Shown: positions 15,814 through 24,634 of the stretch, one piece after another
Position numbering within the stretch: position 1 is the stretch's first letter
Layout of the letters: every line of letters begins with the position of its first letter
DNA from: Agromyces atrinae
Lineage (GTDB): Bacteria > Actinomycetota > Actinomycetes > Actinomycetales > Microbacteriaceae
DNA: 64,000 bases
Assembly (NCBI RefSeq): GCF_013407835.1
Contig: NZ_JACCBI010000001.1
Location: forward strand, 2,604,001 to 2,668,000
Reading direction: 5' to 3'
The notes under the pieces: generated by a model
What the model saw: the letters and a program-made list of their open reading frames with translations, nothing else
Database searches by the model: none
Told to the model about the DNA's origin: nothing
Position numbers and translations under genes: made by a program

Positions 15814-18800
15814 CTACTGCTGCTGCGTCCTCCGCGATCGGCGGAAGATCAGCACGCCGAGGGCGGCGACCAGCAGACCGAGTCCGAGCAGCAGGCCCGC
15901 CGGGATGCCGGTCAGGGCGAGTCCGTCACCGCTTCCCGCGGGGTCCGAACCGTCGGTGCCGTCGTCCGGGCCACCGGTTCCGGGCTCTCCCGGAGTTCCG
16001 GGCTGAGTCGGGTTTCCGGGTTCACCGGGCTCCCCCGGTTCTCCGGGCTCACCAGGTTCTCCAGGTTCACCCGGCTCTCCGGGCTCCCCCGGCTGACCCG
16101 GGTCGCCCTCGGCCGGCAGCACCTCGAGGTCGATCGCGACCTCGATGTTGCCCTCCGCGCCGAGCAGCGTGACGGTGTGCGTACCGACCTCGACGTCGGG
16201 AACCGTGAAGGTGAGAGACGCGTCGCCGGCGTCATCCCCCGTCAGAGTGCCGAGCGCGACGGGGTCGCTGCGCAGTTCGGCGTCGAGCGTGTTGCCCGCG
16301 CCGAGCAGACGCACGTCGATCGTCACGCGGGAGCCGATGCGCGCCGACTCGGTCGACAGCACGGCACCCACGACGGGGATCGGCTCGGAGAGCGTCTCGT
16401 TGCCCGCGGCATCCGTCGCCCGAGCCTCGACCAGGCCGCCGGCCGCGTCGATCGCGACCGGTCCGGCGTAGTCGGCCCAGTCGCCGCCGTCGACGCGGTA
16501 CTCGACCGCGGCGAGACCCGTGCCCGCGTCATCCGCCGAGACGGTGAGCGTGCGGTCCCTGACCTCGGCGAAGAGCGTCGGCGCGACCGTGTCGGCGACG
16601 GCGCTGTGCACCTGCACCTCGACGAGGCCGGCGGCCCAGTGCGCCTGGTTGCCGTTGTGGTCGTTGATGACGTCGGCGACGTCGACGCGGACGTAGCGCC
16701 ACTCCCCCGCGAGCGCGTCGGTCGTGAAGCCGACGGTGCGGTTGTCGAGGCGGGTCGCGAGGCGCGTCCACTCGACTCCGTCGAGGCTTCCCGACACTGT
16801 GTACGTCGAATACGTCTCCGAGCCGTTCCAGGCGCGCCACGAGAAGTCGACGCGCGAGAGATCGGTCGGTTCGGCGAGGTCGACCTGCCAGTGGAACGGG
16901 ACCGTCGTCGGCTGGAAGTAGTTCGAGCTGTCGCCGGTGAGCGCGAGGTTGACCGCGACGCCGTCGTTCGCGTACGCCGGGGCGCGGCCGGCGGCAGCGG
17001 TGCTCGCCGACGAGTCCTTGCCCTCCGAGACGATCTCGGTGAGCGACGGGATCACGATGCCGCCCGTACGCTCCTCCAGCCGCCAGTTCGGGCGGAAGGG
17101 CAGCGTGAGGGAGTCGTCCTCGATCTCGAGCGGCAGCCAGACGTACGCCGAGTCGCCGAGCTTCTTCGAGTTCCAGCGGTCGCCCATGTACAGGTAGTCG
17201 CGGCCGCCGTCGACGCGCTGCACCGTCGCGATGTTCGTCGACTGGCTGAAGTACGTCGTGTTGTTGCCGAGTTCACGCAGCTCCGACCATCCGTCGGGGT
17301 CGGTGATGTCGCTCGTGACCGCGTAGCGCGTCTGGTTGGGGTACCAGCCCGACTGGCCCGACGTGACGATGAAGTACTTGCCGTCGGCCTTGACGACGGC
17401 GGGAGCTTCGCGGTGACCGCCGACGAAAAGCGGGTACGAGGCATCGACGTCGACGTCGGTGTAGTCCTCGGTCAGCGGGTACAGGCGCATGTCCTGGTGG
17501 TCCTGCGCCGAGATGAGGTACGCCGCGTCGCTGTCGGGGTCGGACCAGACGGTGAAGTCGCGCGATCCGTAGCCGCCGAGGCCGTCGGTGCCGGGGTAGG
17601 TCGGGTCCTGCTCGGTCGTGCCGACCTCGCCCACGCCGGGGCGATAGTTGCGCACGACCTCGTAGTCGCCGTCGATCGTCGGGCTCGAGAGCACGATGAG
17701 GTGCGACGCCGCGTAGCTGTCGGCGGTCTCCCAGTGGCCCCACAGCACGAAGCGGTCGGTGGCCTCGTTGTAGATGAGCTTCGGGCGCTCGATCTTGCAC
17801 TCGGGGCCTGCGTACGTGCCGGTGACGCAGACTTTCGGCGTCGCCGTCGTGACGATGTCGTGCACGTGCTCCCAGTTGAGGAGGTCCTGCGAGCGGTAGA
17901 GGCTCACGGCGTTGAGGATGGCGCGGTCGTGCGACTTGTTCTCGCCGACCCAGTAGTACCAGCCGTCGTGCTGCAGGAATCCGCCGCCGTGGGCCTGAAT
18001 CGAGTTGCCCTCGGTGTCGTACCAGGTGCGTCCGAGCGGCGCGGATTCGTAGCCCTCGGTCGGCACGAGATCGATGCGGTACGCCGCGGATGCGCGGCCG
18101 CTCGCGGTTCCGTTCTTGATGGCGACGGCCGTGACCGTGGCATCCGCCGCGACCTCGAACGGACCCTCGTAGCGCGTGCCGACCGTGCGGGTCGGGGTCG
18201 TGCCGTCGAGCGTGTAGAAGATCGAGGCGCCAGCGGTGGCCGTCTCGAGCGTCACCGTCTGCGCGGCGGCGTACGAACCCGCGGCGGGGCTGAGGGTCGG
18301 AGCCTGCACGACGAGGGGCGCCGTGTCGACGGCGACCTCGCCCGCGGCGACCGCGAGCCACGCGATGACAGGTGCTTCCGAACCGGATGCCCGGCTGGCC
18401 GTCACCGTGACGGGCGCCGAGCCATCGGTCGTGAACGTGCCCGAGATCATCGCGGTGCGGTTCGTGGTGTTGACCGTGACCGTCTCGCCGATCTTCGTCG
18501 CCGTGCCCGACCCGGTGCGCGCGTCGAGACGCACGGTGCGGGGGCCCGACCACCATTCGGTGACGCCGACCGTGATCGTGTAGGTGCCCGCGGTGAGGCC
18601 CGGCAACAGGTAGCTGAGGCCGAGCTGCGAGTTGTTGATGCCGTACTGGCCGTTGGAGTACTTGTCGGCCGGTGTCGTGCCGGCGCGGGTGCCGTCGCGA
18701 CCGCTCGCGACCCAGCCCCACGAGCCGTTGCTCGATGCCTGGTCGGCCCGGTCGTTGAGCAGGCCGCCCTGCGCGCGCACGGCCTCGACGGCGGGTGACG

Positions 18801-19179
18801 TGCCCGTCTGGCCGGCGTCGATGAAGTAGCGGAGGTTCTCGGGGATCGTCTCGACGAGCGCCTCGACGGGGAGGGAGTCCTCGACGAGACCCGGCACGGT
18901 GAACGTGCGGTAGTGCTGGTCGAAGGTGAGGTCGCGGAGATCCCACGCGACGGCCGCATCACGCACGCCGCCGCCCTGGGTGTCGACCGCGACGGTCTCG
19001 GGCAGTGTGGTGCCGCCGCCGACGTAGGCGACGGCGTTCACGGGGGAGTCGAGCGCAATCGGGTCGTCGGGCGCCGCGTGCGCAGCTGATGCCCCGAGGG
19101 GAAGCAGTCCTGCGACGAGAAGCGCGCCGATGGCTCCGGCTGCGAGGGGGCGGGCAAGGCGAGGTGACGTCTTCGTCAT
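15814..19179 (-). CDS. Secreted, sortase-anchored GH43-like (exo-galactanase type) protein
   Basis: The protein has 1121 residues. A signal peptide (about 1-36, ending SAAHA) precedes beta-sandwich regions and a chitobiase C-terminal-like domain (about 300-375, IFYTLDGTTPT). The five-bladed catalytic region (about 385-715) has IQAHGGGFLQHDGWYYWVGE, KIERPKLIYN and HREAPAVVKADGKYFIVTSG, which match the GH43 subfamily of exo-beta-1,3-galactanases. A discoidin/F5-8C module (about 730-890), an Ig-like repeat (AEYRVDGGDW type) and a spacer with (EPG)8 follow. LALTG at 1087-1091, a hydrophobic helix and RRSRR form a canonical LAxTG sorting signal for class E sortase. The likely substrate is arabinogalactan side chains; this is family-based inference. 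Two LacI-type operators lie upstream. Confidence 0.87.
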   Translation of the reverse strand: MTKTSPRLARPLAAGAIGALLVAGLLPLGASAAHAAPDDPIALDSPVNAVAYVGGGTTLPETVAVDTQGGGVRDAAVAWDLRDLTFDQHYRTFTVPGLVEDSLPVEALVETIPENLRYFIDAGQTGTSPAVEAVRAQGGLLNDRADQASSNGSWGWVASGRDGTRAGTTPADKYSNGQYGINNSQLGLSYLLPGLTAGTYTITVGVTEWWSGPRTVRLDARTGSGTATKIGETVTVNTTNRTAMISGTFTTDGSAPVTVTASRASGSEAPVIAWLAVAAGEVAVDTAPLVVQAPTLSPAAGSYAAAQTVTLETATAGASIFYTLDGTTPTRTVGTRYEGPFEVAADATVTAVAIKNGTASGRASAAYRIDLVPTEGYESAPLGRTWYDTEGNSIQAHGGGFLQHDGWYYWVGENKSHDRAILNAVSLYRSQDLLNWEHVHDIVTTATPKVCVTGTYAGPECKIERPKLIYNEATDRFVLWGHWETADSYAASHLIVLSSPTIDGDYEVVRNYRPGVGEVGTTEQDPTYPGTDGLGGYGSRDFTVWSDPDSDAAYLISAQDHQDMRLYPLTEDYTDVDVDASYPLFVGGHREAPAVVKADGKYFIVTSGQSGWYPNQTRYAVTSDITDPDGWSELRELGNNTTYFSQSTNIATVQRVDGGRDYLYMGDRWNSKKLGDSAYVWLPLEIEDDSLTLPFRPNWRLEERTGGIVIPSLTEIVSEGKDSSASTAAAGRAPAYANDGVAVNLALTGDSSNYFQPTTVPFHWQVDLAEPTDLSRVDFSWRAWNGSETYSTYTVSGSLDGVEWTRLATRLDNRTVGFTTDALAGEWRYVRVDVADVINDHNGNQAHWAAGLVEVQVHSAVADTVAPTLFAEVRDRTLTVSADDAGTGLAAVEYRVDGGDWADYAGPVAIDAAGGLVEARATDAAGNETLSEPIPVVGAVLSTESARIGSRVTIDVRLLGAGNTLDAELRSDPVALGTLTGDDAGDASLTFTVPDVEVGTHTVTLLGAEGNIEVAIDLEVLPAEGDPGQPGEPGEPGEPGEPGEPGEPGEPGEPGNPTQPGTPGEPGTGGPDDGTDGSDPAGSGDGLALTGIPAGLLLGLGLLVAALGVLIFRRSRRTQQQ
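16015..16086 (-). repeat. Coding tandem repeat (EPG)8
   Basis: Eight Glu-Pro-Gly units at about residues 1032-1055 form the spacer before the LALTG anchor. The same spacer type occurs in the beta-helix protein at 5439-5546, although the two proteins are otherwise unrelated. Confidence 0.85.
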
Positions 19180-19240
19180 CGGTCCGTCCTGGAGGGGGTC
19201 GAGCCCGTTCGGCAGCGAAGGGGCATCCGGTCAACGCGAA

Positions 19241-19268
19241 TGTTTACGTAAACATGTTTACGCAAACA
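19241..19268. promoter_or_regulatory. Two tandem LacI-type operators before the GH43-like gene
   Basis: TGTTTACGTAAACA (19241-19254) is a perfect palindrome and TGTTTACGCAAACA (19255-19268) follows directly with one mismatch. Both have the central CG of LacI operators and are 14 bases apart centre to centre. They lie 62-89 bases upstream of the GH43-like start. No LacI gene is adjacent, so the regulator may be encoded elsewhere. Confidence 0.75.
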
Positions 19269-19349
19269 TCCACACAGGTCCGAGCATAGGGGGAGGGGCG
19301 ACGTCTTGTCGAGAGTGTGACGTGCCGGCGTCCTGCTCGCGTTCGCCAC

Positions 19350-19417
19350 GCAGGAGTACCGTTCGCGCGCCGGAGTACCGCATGAATGGCACTCCGCTGC
19401 AGTAGCGGTACTCCGAC
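19350..19417. repeat. Family A 68-nt nested palindromic element, copy 1
   Basis: Outer arms GGAGTACCG (19353) and CGGTACTCC (19406) enclose an inner pair CGGAGTACCG (19371) and GGCACTCCG (19388). The length and arrangement equal copies 2 and 3, but the outer arms carry A/T where the others have G/C, so pairing is preserved. It sits between the 5' side of the GH43-like gene and the 3' end of thrC. Confidence 0.7.
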
Positions 19418-19427
19418 GCGCGGACCG

Positions 19428-20873
19428 CTACAACCCGGTGCGCGCCGCGATCAATTCCTTGATCTGCATATAGTCGGCCGGCACGACCTCGACGCGCTGC
19501 GGCAGGTCTTCGATCCCCTCGAACGATGCGGGCCGTTCGGGGTCGCGGCCGAGTGCTTCGCGGATGATCTCGGCGAACTTCGCGGGCAGCGCGGTCTCGA
19601 GCGCGAGCATCGGGATGCCCGGTGAGAGGTGCTGCCGAGCGACGTGTATGCCGTCAGCGGTATGCGGATCGATGACGACGCCGTACGTCTCCGACACCTC
19701 GCGGATCGTCGCGACGCGATCGGCGTGCGTCGAGCGCCCCGAGACGAATCCGAACTCGTGGATGCGCGCGAACTCGGGCATACCAGAGAGGTCGAGCACG
19801 CCGGTCTCGTCGATCTCGCGGAAGACCTCGGCGACGCGCTCGGTGTCGCGGCCGAGCAGGTCGAAGAGGAACCGCTCGAAGTTCGATGCCTTCGAGATGT
19901 CCATGCTCGGGCTCGACGTGTGGTGCGTCTCGGCGGCCGCGCGTACGCGGTACACGCCGGTGCGGAAGAACTCGTCGAGCACGTCGTTCTCGTTCGTCGC
20001 GACGACGAGGTTCTCGATCGGCAGCCCCATCATGCGCGCGATGTGACCGGCGCAGACGTTGCCGAAGTTGCCCGACGGCACCGCGAACGAGACCTTCTGG
20101 CCCGGTCCGTCGGTCGCGAGCAACCAGCCGTGGAAGTAGTACGCGACCTGCGCGACGACGCGTGCCCAGTTGATCGAGTTGACCGTGCCGATCTTCTGGT
20201 GCGCCTTGTAGTCGAGGTCGCTCGACACGGCTTTGACGATCGCCTGGCAGTCGTCGAAGACGCCCTCGACGGCGAGGTTCACGATGTTCGGGTCGTCGAG
20301 ACTGAACATCTGCGCCCGCTGGAAGGCGCTCATCTTGCCGTTCGGGCTGAGCATGAAGACGCGGATGCCGCGGCGCCCGCGCATCGCGTACTCGGCGGCG
20401 CTGCCCGTGTCGCCCGACGTCGCGCCGAGGATGTTGAGCTCGCTGCCGTCGCGCGCGAGCGCGTACTCGAACAGCGCGCCGAGCAGCTGCATCGCCATGT
20501 CCTTGAAGGCGAGCGTCGGGCCGTTCGAGAGGGCGAGGATCGACAGGGGAGTGCCGTTCTCGTCGCCGAGGGGGAGGAGCGGGGTGATGTCGGCCGCGTT
20601 CTCGCCCGCGCGCACGTTGCTGTACCGCTCGGCCGTGTACGTCTCGCGCGTCAGCGTGCGGAGCGTTTCGGTGGGGATGTCGTCGGCGAATCGCGAGAGC
20701 ACCTCGAATGCGACATCCGCGTACGACAGTCCGCGCCACGACTCGAGGTCGTCGGCGCTGATCTGCGGGTACTCGACGGGCATGTAGAGGCCGCCGTCGG
20801 GTGCGAGCCCGGCCAGGAGGATCTCGGAGAACGTGCGCTGCTCCGCGTGTCCTCGTGTCGATTGGTATCGCAT
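19428..20873 (-). CDS. thrC: Threonine synthase
   Basis: The protein has 481 residues, the long form of threonine synthase. The PLP lysine is K124 in NGPTLAFKDMAMQ, and LGATSGDTGSAAEYAM is the phosphate-binding loop. The N-terminus MRYQSTRG and the insert MFSLDDPNIVNLAVEG are typical. It converts O-phosphohomoserine to threonine in the cytoplasm. It starts four bases after a small open frame that itself follows an SDR gene, so it is probably cotranscribed from the promoter at about 22160-22200 rather than from a thr operon. Confidence 0.96.
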   Translation of the reverse strand: MRYQSTRGHAEQRTFSEILLAGLAPDGGLYMPVEYPQISADDLESWRGLSYADVAFEVLSRFADDIPTETLRTLTRETYTAERYSNVRAGENAADITPLLPLGDENGTPLSILALSNGPTLAFKDMAMQLLGALFEYALARDGSELNILGATSGDTGSAAEYAMRGRRGIRVFMLSPNGKMSAFQRAQMFSLDDPNIVNLAVEGVFDDCQAIVKAVSSDLDYKAHQKIGTVNSINWARVVAQVAYYFHGWLLATDGPGQKVSFAVPSGNFGNVCAGHIARMMGLPIENLVVATNENDVLDEFFRTGVYRVRAAAETHHTSSPSMDISKASNFERFLFDLLGRDTERVAEVFREIDETGVLDLSGMPEFARIHEFGFVSGRSTHADRVATIREVSETYGVVIDPHTADGIHVARQHLSPGIPMLALETALPAKFAEIIREALGRDPERPASFEGIEDLPQRVEVVPADYMQIKELIAARTGL

Positions 20874-20876
20874 CGG

Positions 20877-21086
20877 TCAACCGCCTCTTCTCGCCGAACG
20901 CCCCTGCAACTCTTCCATACGAGCGGCAGGGGCGTGGGCGATCAGCGCGCGGGTGTCAAGCCACTTGGCTCCGAATCCGTTGAAGGCGACCTTGACGCGC
21001 CAGCCGTAGTTCTTGTTCGGCGGCACGGTCGCGGTGTGACGCGCGACGATCACGCCGTGGTTGATGGCGCGCAGCTCGACGCGCAC
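20877..21086 (-). CDS. Small conserved-looking hypothetical protein between SDR and thrC
   Basis: A 69-residue frame with GTG start lies in the 224 bases between the SDR stop and the thrC start. It has the same third-position G/C bias as its neighbours for most of its length (RVELRAINHGVIVARHTATV, NYGWRVKVAFNGFGAKWLDT), which argues for coding. It begins 12 bases after the SDR stop and ends four bases before the thrC ATG, a coupled arrangement. No family was recognised. The exact start is uncertain; no good ribosome binding site is visible. Confidence 0.5.
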   Translation of the reverse strand: MRVELRAINHGVIVARHTATVPPNKNYGWRVKVAFNGFGAKWLDTRALIAHAPAARMEELQGRSARRGG

Positions 21087-21097
21087 CCACTTGGCGC

Positions 21098-22156
21098 TCA
21101 GGCGGCGGACCAGCCTCCGTCGGAGGCGAGGATGACGCCGTTGATGTTGACGCCGTCGTTCGAGAGCAGGAACGTGATCGACGCGGCGAGGGCATCGCCC
21201 TCAACGGCCTCGGGCATGACGGCCATGCCGGCGCGCACGCGCTCGGCGCCGAGGGGCGAGGCGAACGTCGCTTCGATGTTCGTGATGGTCGGGCCGGGGG
21301 CGACGGCGTTGACGCGGATGCCGCTCGGGCCGTACATGAACGCGCTCGACTTCGTGAGCCCCGCGACGGCGTGCTTCGACGCGGTGTAGGCGACGCCCGC
21401 CGCCGATCCGCGGAGCGCGGCCTCGGAGGCGACGTTGACGATCGATCCCTGGCCCTGGGCGAGCATCGTAGGGATGACGGCCCGCATGAGCTTCATCGTT
21501 CCGTCGACGTTGATCGCGAAGACGCGCTTCCAGACGGCGTCGGTGACCTCGCCGACGGGCGTCATGTCGTCCATGATGCCGGCGACGTTGGCGAGGGCGT
21601 CGATGCGATCGCCCGCGGCCGCGATGATGCGCGTGATCGCGGCGTCGTCGGTGATGTCGGCCTGCACGGCGACGATCTCGGCCCCGGGGGTCTCGCTGAT
21701 GAAGTCGTCGAGGCGCTCCTGCGAGATGTCGACGGCGATGACGCGGCCGCCCTCGCGGGCCACGCGCGATGCCGTGGCGCGACCGATGCCCGAGCCGGCT
21801 CCCGTGACGATGACCGTCGAGCCCGTGAAGCGGCCGGCGTCGAGTCGCTCGGTCCATTCGGGGCGCACCGGTGTCGCGACCTCCTGCACGGCCTCCGCGA
21901 CGGGCGCTGCATCGTCACCCGCCGGCACCTCTCCCGCCGCCGCCCGGCGCACGAGCTCGTCGAGCATGTCGGCCGAGAACGAGCCCTTGCTGAGCTTCAC
22001 GAGGCGCTTGATGGCGAGGCGTCGCACGGGTCGCATGACATCGGGTGTCTGGCCGCCGCGCGCGAGCAGTTCGCGGATGATCGGCCCGCCGATGGGGTCG
22101 TCGATCCACGTGCCGACCGATGAGTCTCCGGTGAGGGGTGCGCCGTTCGCGGCCAT
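21098..22156 (-). CDS. Short-chain dehydrogenase/reductase with N-terminal extension
   Basis: The protein has 352 residues. The SDR core begins near residue 112 with TVIVTGAGSGIGRA (dinucleotide-binding loop), then NVAG, the catalytic Ser region VNVASEAALRGS and YTASKHAVAG (YxxxK), and ends with ILASDGGWSAA. About 110 extra N-terminal residues include a helical segment (MRPVRRLAIKRLVKLSKGSFSADMLDEL) that is not part of the fold. The substrate is unknown. AAGGAG precedes the ATG. It is divergent from a TetR gene over a palindrome and heads an operon with a small ORF and thrC. Confidence 0.92.
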   Translation of the reverse strand: MAANGAPLTGDSSVGTWIDDPIGGPIIRELLARGGQTPDVMRPVRRLAIKRLVKLSKGSFSADMLDELVRRAAAGEVPAGDDAAPVAEAVQEVATPVRPEWTERLDAGRFTGSTVIVTGAGSGIGRATASRVAREGGRVIAVDISQERLDDFISETPGAEIVAVQADITDDAAITRIIAAAGDRIDALANVAGIMDDMTPVGEVTDAVWKRVFAINVDGTMKLMRAVIPTMLAQGQGSIVNVASEAALRGSAAGVAYTASKHAVAGLTKSSAFMYGPSGIRVNAVAPGPTITNIEATFASPLGAERVRAGMAVMPEAVEGDALAASITFLLSNDGVNINGVILASDGGWSAA

Positions 22157-22177
22157 GGTGTCTCCTTCGTCGTGGGT

Positions 22178-22199
22178 TACCGGACAACACTGTCCGGTA
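22178..22199. promoter_or_regulatory. TetR-type operator
   Basis: TACCGGACA-N4-TGTCCGGTA has perfect 9-bp arms. It lies between the divergent SDR (start 22156) and TetR (start 22213) genes, immediately before the -10 box of the TetR gene, so TetR binding would repress both. Confidence 0.8.
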
Positions 22200-22200
22200 G

Positions 22201-22206
22201 TACGCT
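22201..22206 (+). promoter_or_regulatory. -10 box for leaderless TetR transcript
   Basis: TACGCT ends six bases before the GTG at 22213 and directly abuts the operator. No ribosome binding site is present. Confidence 0.55.
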
Positions 22207-22212
22207 ACACCC

Positions 22213-22770
22213 GTGCCGTCGACAGCGAAAGCCAACCGCGGGCCGAGTGCCGGCCCCGCCAATCGGCGTGCGCTCATCGACGCCGCGCGCGAGATCTTCG
22301 CGACGGAGGGCGTCACCGCACCCCTCAGCGCCATCGCGAAGCGTGCCGGAGTGGGGCAGGGGAGTCTCTACCGCCACTTCCCCGAGCGCGTCGACCTCGC
22401 CGTCGCCGTCTTCGACGAGAACCTCGGTGAGCTCGAGGTCGAGGTCGCGCGGCCCGAGACGACGCTCGACGACCTGCTCGAGCGCGTCATCGAGCAGGCG
22501 CTCGTCTCGACGACGATCATCGACATGATGACGCTCGAACGCCACGACGACCGTCTTCTCCACCTGCAGACGCGCATGGACGCCATCATCGGCAGCGTCC
22601 TCGACCGCGAGAAGGCGGCGGGTCGCATCGGCACCCACGTCGTCGCCGGAGACGTGCTGCTCGCGATCTCGATGCTCGCGAGCATGCTCGTGCGCACCGA
22701 TGCCTCCGAGCGCCGCACGGTCGCCACTCGCGCGTGGGCGCTCTTCCACTCCGCGTTCGCCCCGCACTGA
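22213..22770 (+). CDS. TetR-family transcriptional regulator
   Basis: The protein has 185 residues. The N-terminal HTH (LIDAAREIFATEGVTAPLSAIAKRAGVGQGSLYRHFPERVDLA) is classical TetR; the C-terminal domain is helical and variable, and resembles the SbtR-like group. GTG was chosen because of the adjacent -10 box and because the HTH begins about 20 residues later. The shared palindrome suggests control of the divergent SDR/thrC operon and of itself. The ligand is unknown. Confidence 0.93.
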   Translation: MPSTAKANRGPSAGPANRRALIDAAREIFATEGVTAPLSAIAKRAGVGQGSLYRHFPERVDLAVAVFDENLGELEVEVARPETTLDDLLERVIEQALVSTTIIDMMTLERHDDRLLHLQTRMDAIIGSVLDREKAAGRIGTHVVAGDVLLAISMLASMLVRTDASERRTVATRAWALFHSAFAPH

Positions 22771-22782
22771 CATCCGCGGGGC
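22759..22782. terminator. Short hairpin between convergent TetR and FAD monooxygenase genes
   Basis: GCCCCGC pairs with GCGGGGC over a 10-base loop at the TetR stop codon. The stem is short but perfect and GC-only. Confidence 0.5.
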
Positions 22783-22787
22783 TGGGC

Positions 22788-23921
22788 TCAGAGCCCCCGC
22801 ATCGTCACGGCCCCCGTGATCGCGCCGCGGAACGGCGGATACGAGAGCAGACGCACCGCCGAATCGCGGGCGAAGGCACGCGCTGGTCCGAGCGGCGATC
22901 CCATGGTCATGTTGAAGAGCGCGCGCCGCGTCGCCGCCGCAGCCGCGCGTCGCCGGGTGCGGTCGTAGTGCCCGGCCTCCGCGTCGAACGCGCCGACACG
23001 TGCGGCCTCGACGACGCGCACCGCGGCGACGGCGTCGATCCAGCCGAGGTTCATGCCCTGCCCGCCGATCGGGCTCACCTCGTGGGCCGCATCGCCGACG
23101 AGGAGTACCCGGCCGACCGCCATCCGCTCCGCGAGATGCTGTCGTGCCTCGAACGCGCGCGTCTCGCTCGCCGTCGCGGGATCGAGCGTCGCCCCCAGCC
23201 GCTCCTCGACGATGCGCGCGAGTGCGCCCGCCGTCGCCTCCGGGTATGGCGGGGGAGTGAACGCGACCCAGCGCCGCAGTCCGCCGGGCAGGGGGAACGA
23301 CTCGACGACGCCGCCCGGCTCGAGGTGCAGCAGGGCCGTCGCGGGGTCGAGGTCGCCGCCCGGAACATCGGCCATGAGATACCGCGCTCGGCCCGGTCGC
23401 GCCGTCCACCCGATGTCGAGCCCCGAACGGATGCCGCTGCGCACGCCATCCGCCGCGATGACGAGTGCCGCGGTGCGCGAGCCTGCGGCACCGAGCGCGA
23501 CCTCGACGTAATCGCCGCGATCGTGAACGGCTTCGACCGTCACGCCGCGGTGGAGCGCACCCGGGGCCACCGCCGCGAGCCGCTCGGTGAGCATCGCCTC
23601 GGTGCGGGCCTGCGGAAGGGTTACGACGGGAGTCGCGCCGCCGAACTCCACACGAGCGAGATCGACTCCCGCGCTCGAGACGACGCCCGCATCGAGCAGC
23701 ACGCCCTCGTCACGCACGCGTTCGGCGAGGCCCGCGCGCGCGAGGGCGGTGAGGCCGGGCGGGTGGATGCCGATCGCCCGCGACCAGTCGACGGGCGCGT
23801 CGCGGGAGTCGTAGACGTCGACGGTCACGCCGCGCTGGGCGAGCAGGATCGCGGTGAGGAGTCCGACGGGCCCCGCGCCCACGACGACGACTCCGCCGGC
23901 GCGTTCGACGGCATCGGTCAT
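22788..23921 (-). CDS. FAD-dependent aromatic hydroxylase/monooxygenase
   Basis: The protein has 377 residues. The Rossmann motif VVVVGAGPVGLLTAILLAQRG lies at about 10-31, an NADPH/FAD DG motif at VIAADGVRSGIR, and the ribityl-binding motif at VGDAAHEVSPIGGQGMNLG. This is the para-hydroxybenzoate-hydroxylase type. It overlaps the methyltransferase gene by 4 bp and is the last gene of a three-gene operon led by a type III PKS. In Streptomyces phenolic-lipid (srs) operons the same three functions make, methylate and hydroxylate alkylresorcinols, so ring hydroxylation of a polyketide product is the likely job. Confidence 0.9.
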   Translation of the reverse strand: MTDAVERAGGVVVVGAGPVGLLTAILLAQRGVTVDVYDSRDAPVDWSRAIGIHPPGLTALARAGLAERVRDEGVLLDAGVVSSAGVDLARVEFGGATPVVTLPQARTEAMLTERLAAVAPGALHRGVTVEAVHDRGDYVEVALGAAGSRTAALVIAADGVRSGIRSGLDIGWTARPGRARYLMADVPGGDLDPATALLHLEPGGVVESFPLPGGLRRWVAFTPPPYPEATAGALARIVEERLGATLDPATASETRAFEARQHLAERMAVGRVLLVGDAAHEVSPIGGQGMNLGWIDAVAAVRVVEAARVGAFDAEAGHYDRTRRRAAAAATRRALFNMTMGSPLGPARAFARDSAVRLLSYPPFRGAITGAVTMRGL

Positions 23922-24631
23922 GCGGCTCTCCGGTACGACAGGTCGAGTCGCGACGGCACGCCCGTGCGCACGACCCAGCCGGCGGGCGCGACGCTCCGCA
24001 GTTCGCCCGGCGTGAACGAGCGGCGGATCGACGTGAGCCCATCGGCGCGGATGAACGAGCGGCGGAGGAGCGTCGACTGGAACGGCCAGGTTCCCGCCGC
24101 GAAGGCCGCGTAGGCGAACCGGCTGCGGGCGATGTCGCTGTGCACGGCGATGCCGCCGGGCGTGAGCAGTTCCTCCGAATCGGCGAGCACCGTGCTGAGC
24201 TCGGCATCATCGAGATGGTGCAGCACGTGGTTCGAGATGACGACGTCGAAGCGCTCGCCGTCGGCCACGAGCTCGCTGCTGTGTGCGCGGCTCACCTGCA
24301 GCCCCGTCGTGGGGCGCGCGGAGGCCCACGCATAAGCGCGCGGGTCGGGATCGACGGCCACGGCCCGCAGCAGCAACCCGTCGCGCGCGGCCCACGCGAG
24401 GAGTGCGCGCGGCACATCGGCACCGCCGGCCCCGATGTCGAGCAGGCGCGACGGCCGTTCCGCCGAGAGCAGCGGGCGGATGTCGCGGCGATAGATCCCC
24501 CGCCAGCCCGCGACGAAACGGTTGACGAGCGGGAACTGCGCGTAGGTGCGATCGAGTAGTTCGGCGTCGCAGTTCGGGTCATCCATGAGCTCCGTCGCCG
24601 TCGTGGCGCGACGGCGCAGATCGGGCGCCAC
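23918..24631 (-). CDS. Class I SAM-dependent methyltransferase
   Basis: The protein has 237 residues. Motif I is LLDIGAGGADVP, the acidic motif II region is AVAVDPDPRAYA, and motif IV is FDVVISNHVLHHL. It resembles the methyltransferases placed beside actinobacterial type III PKS genes. It is three bases after the PKS stop and overlaps the monooxygenase gene by 4 bp, so it is translationally coupled. Likely target is a phenolic hydroxyl or ring carbon of the polyketide; this comes from context. Confidence 0.9.
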   Translation of the reverse strand: MAPDLRRRATTATELMDDPNCDAELLDRTYAQFPLVNRFVAGWRGIYRRDIRPLLSAERPSRLLDIGAGGADVPRALLAWAARDGLLLRAVAVDPDPRAYAWASARPTTGLQVSRAHSSELVADGERFDVVISNHVLHHLDDAELSTVLADSEELLTPGGIAVHSDIARSRFAYAAFAAGTWPFQSTLLRRSFIRADGLTSIRRSFTPGELRSVAPAGWVVRTGVPSRLDLSYRRAA

Positions 24632-24634
24632 GGA

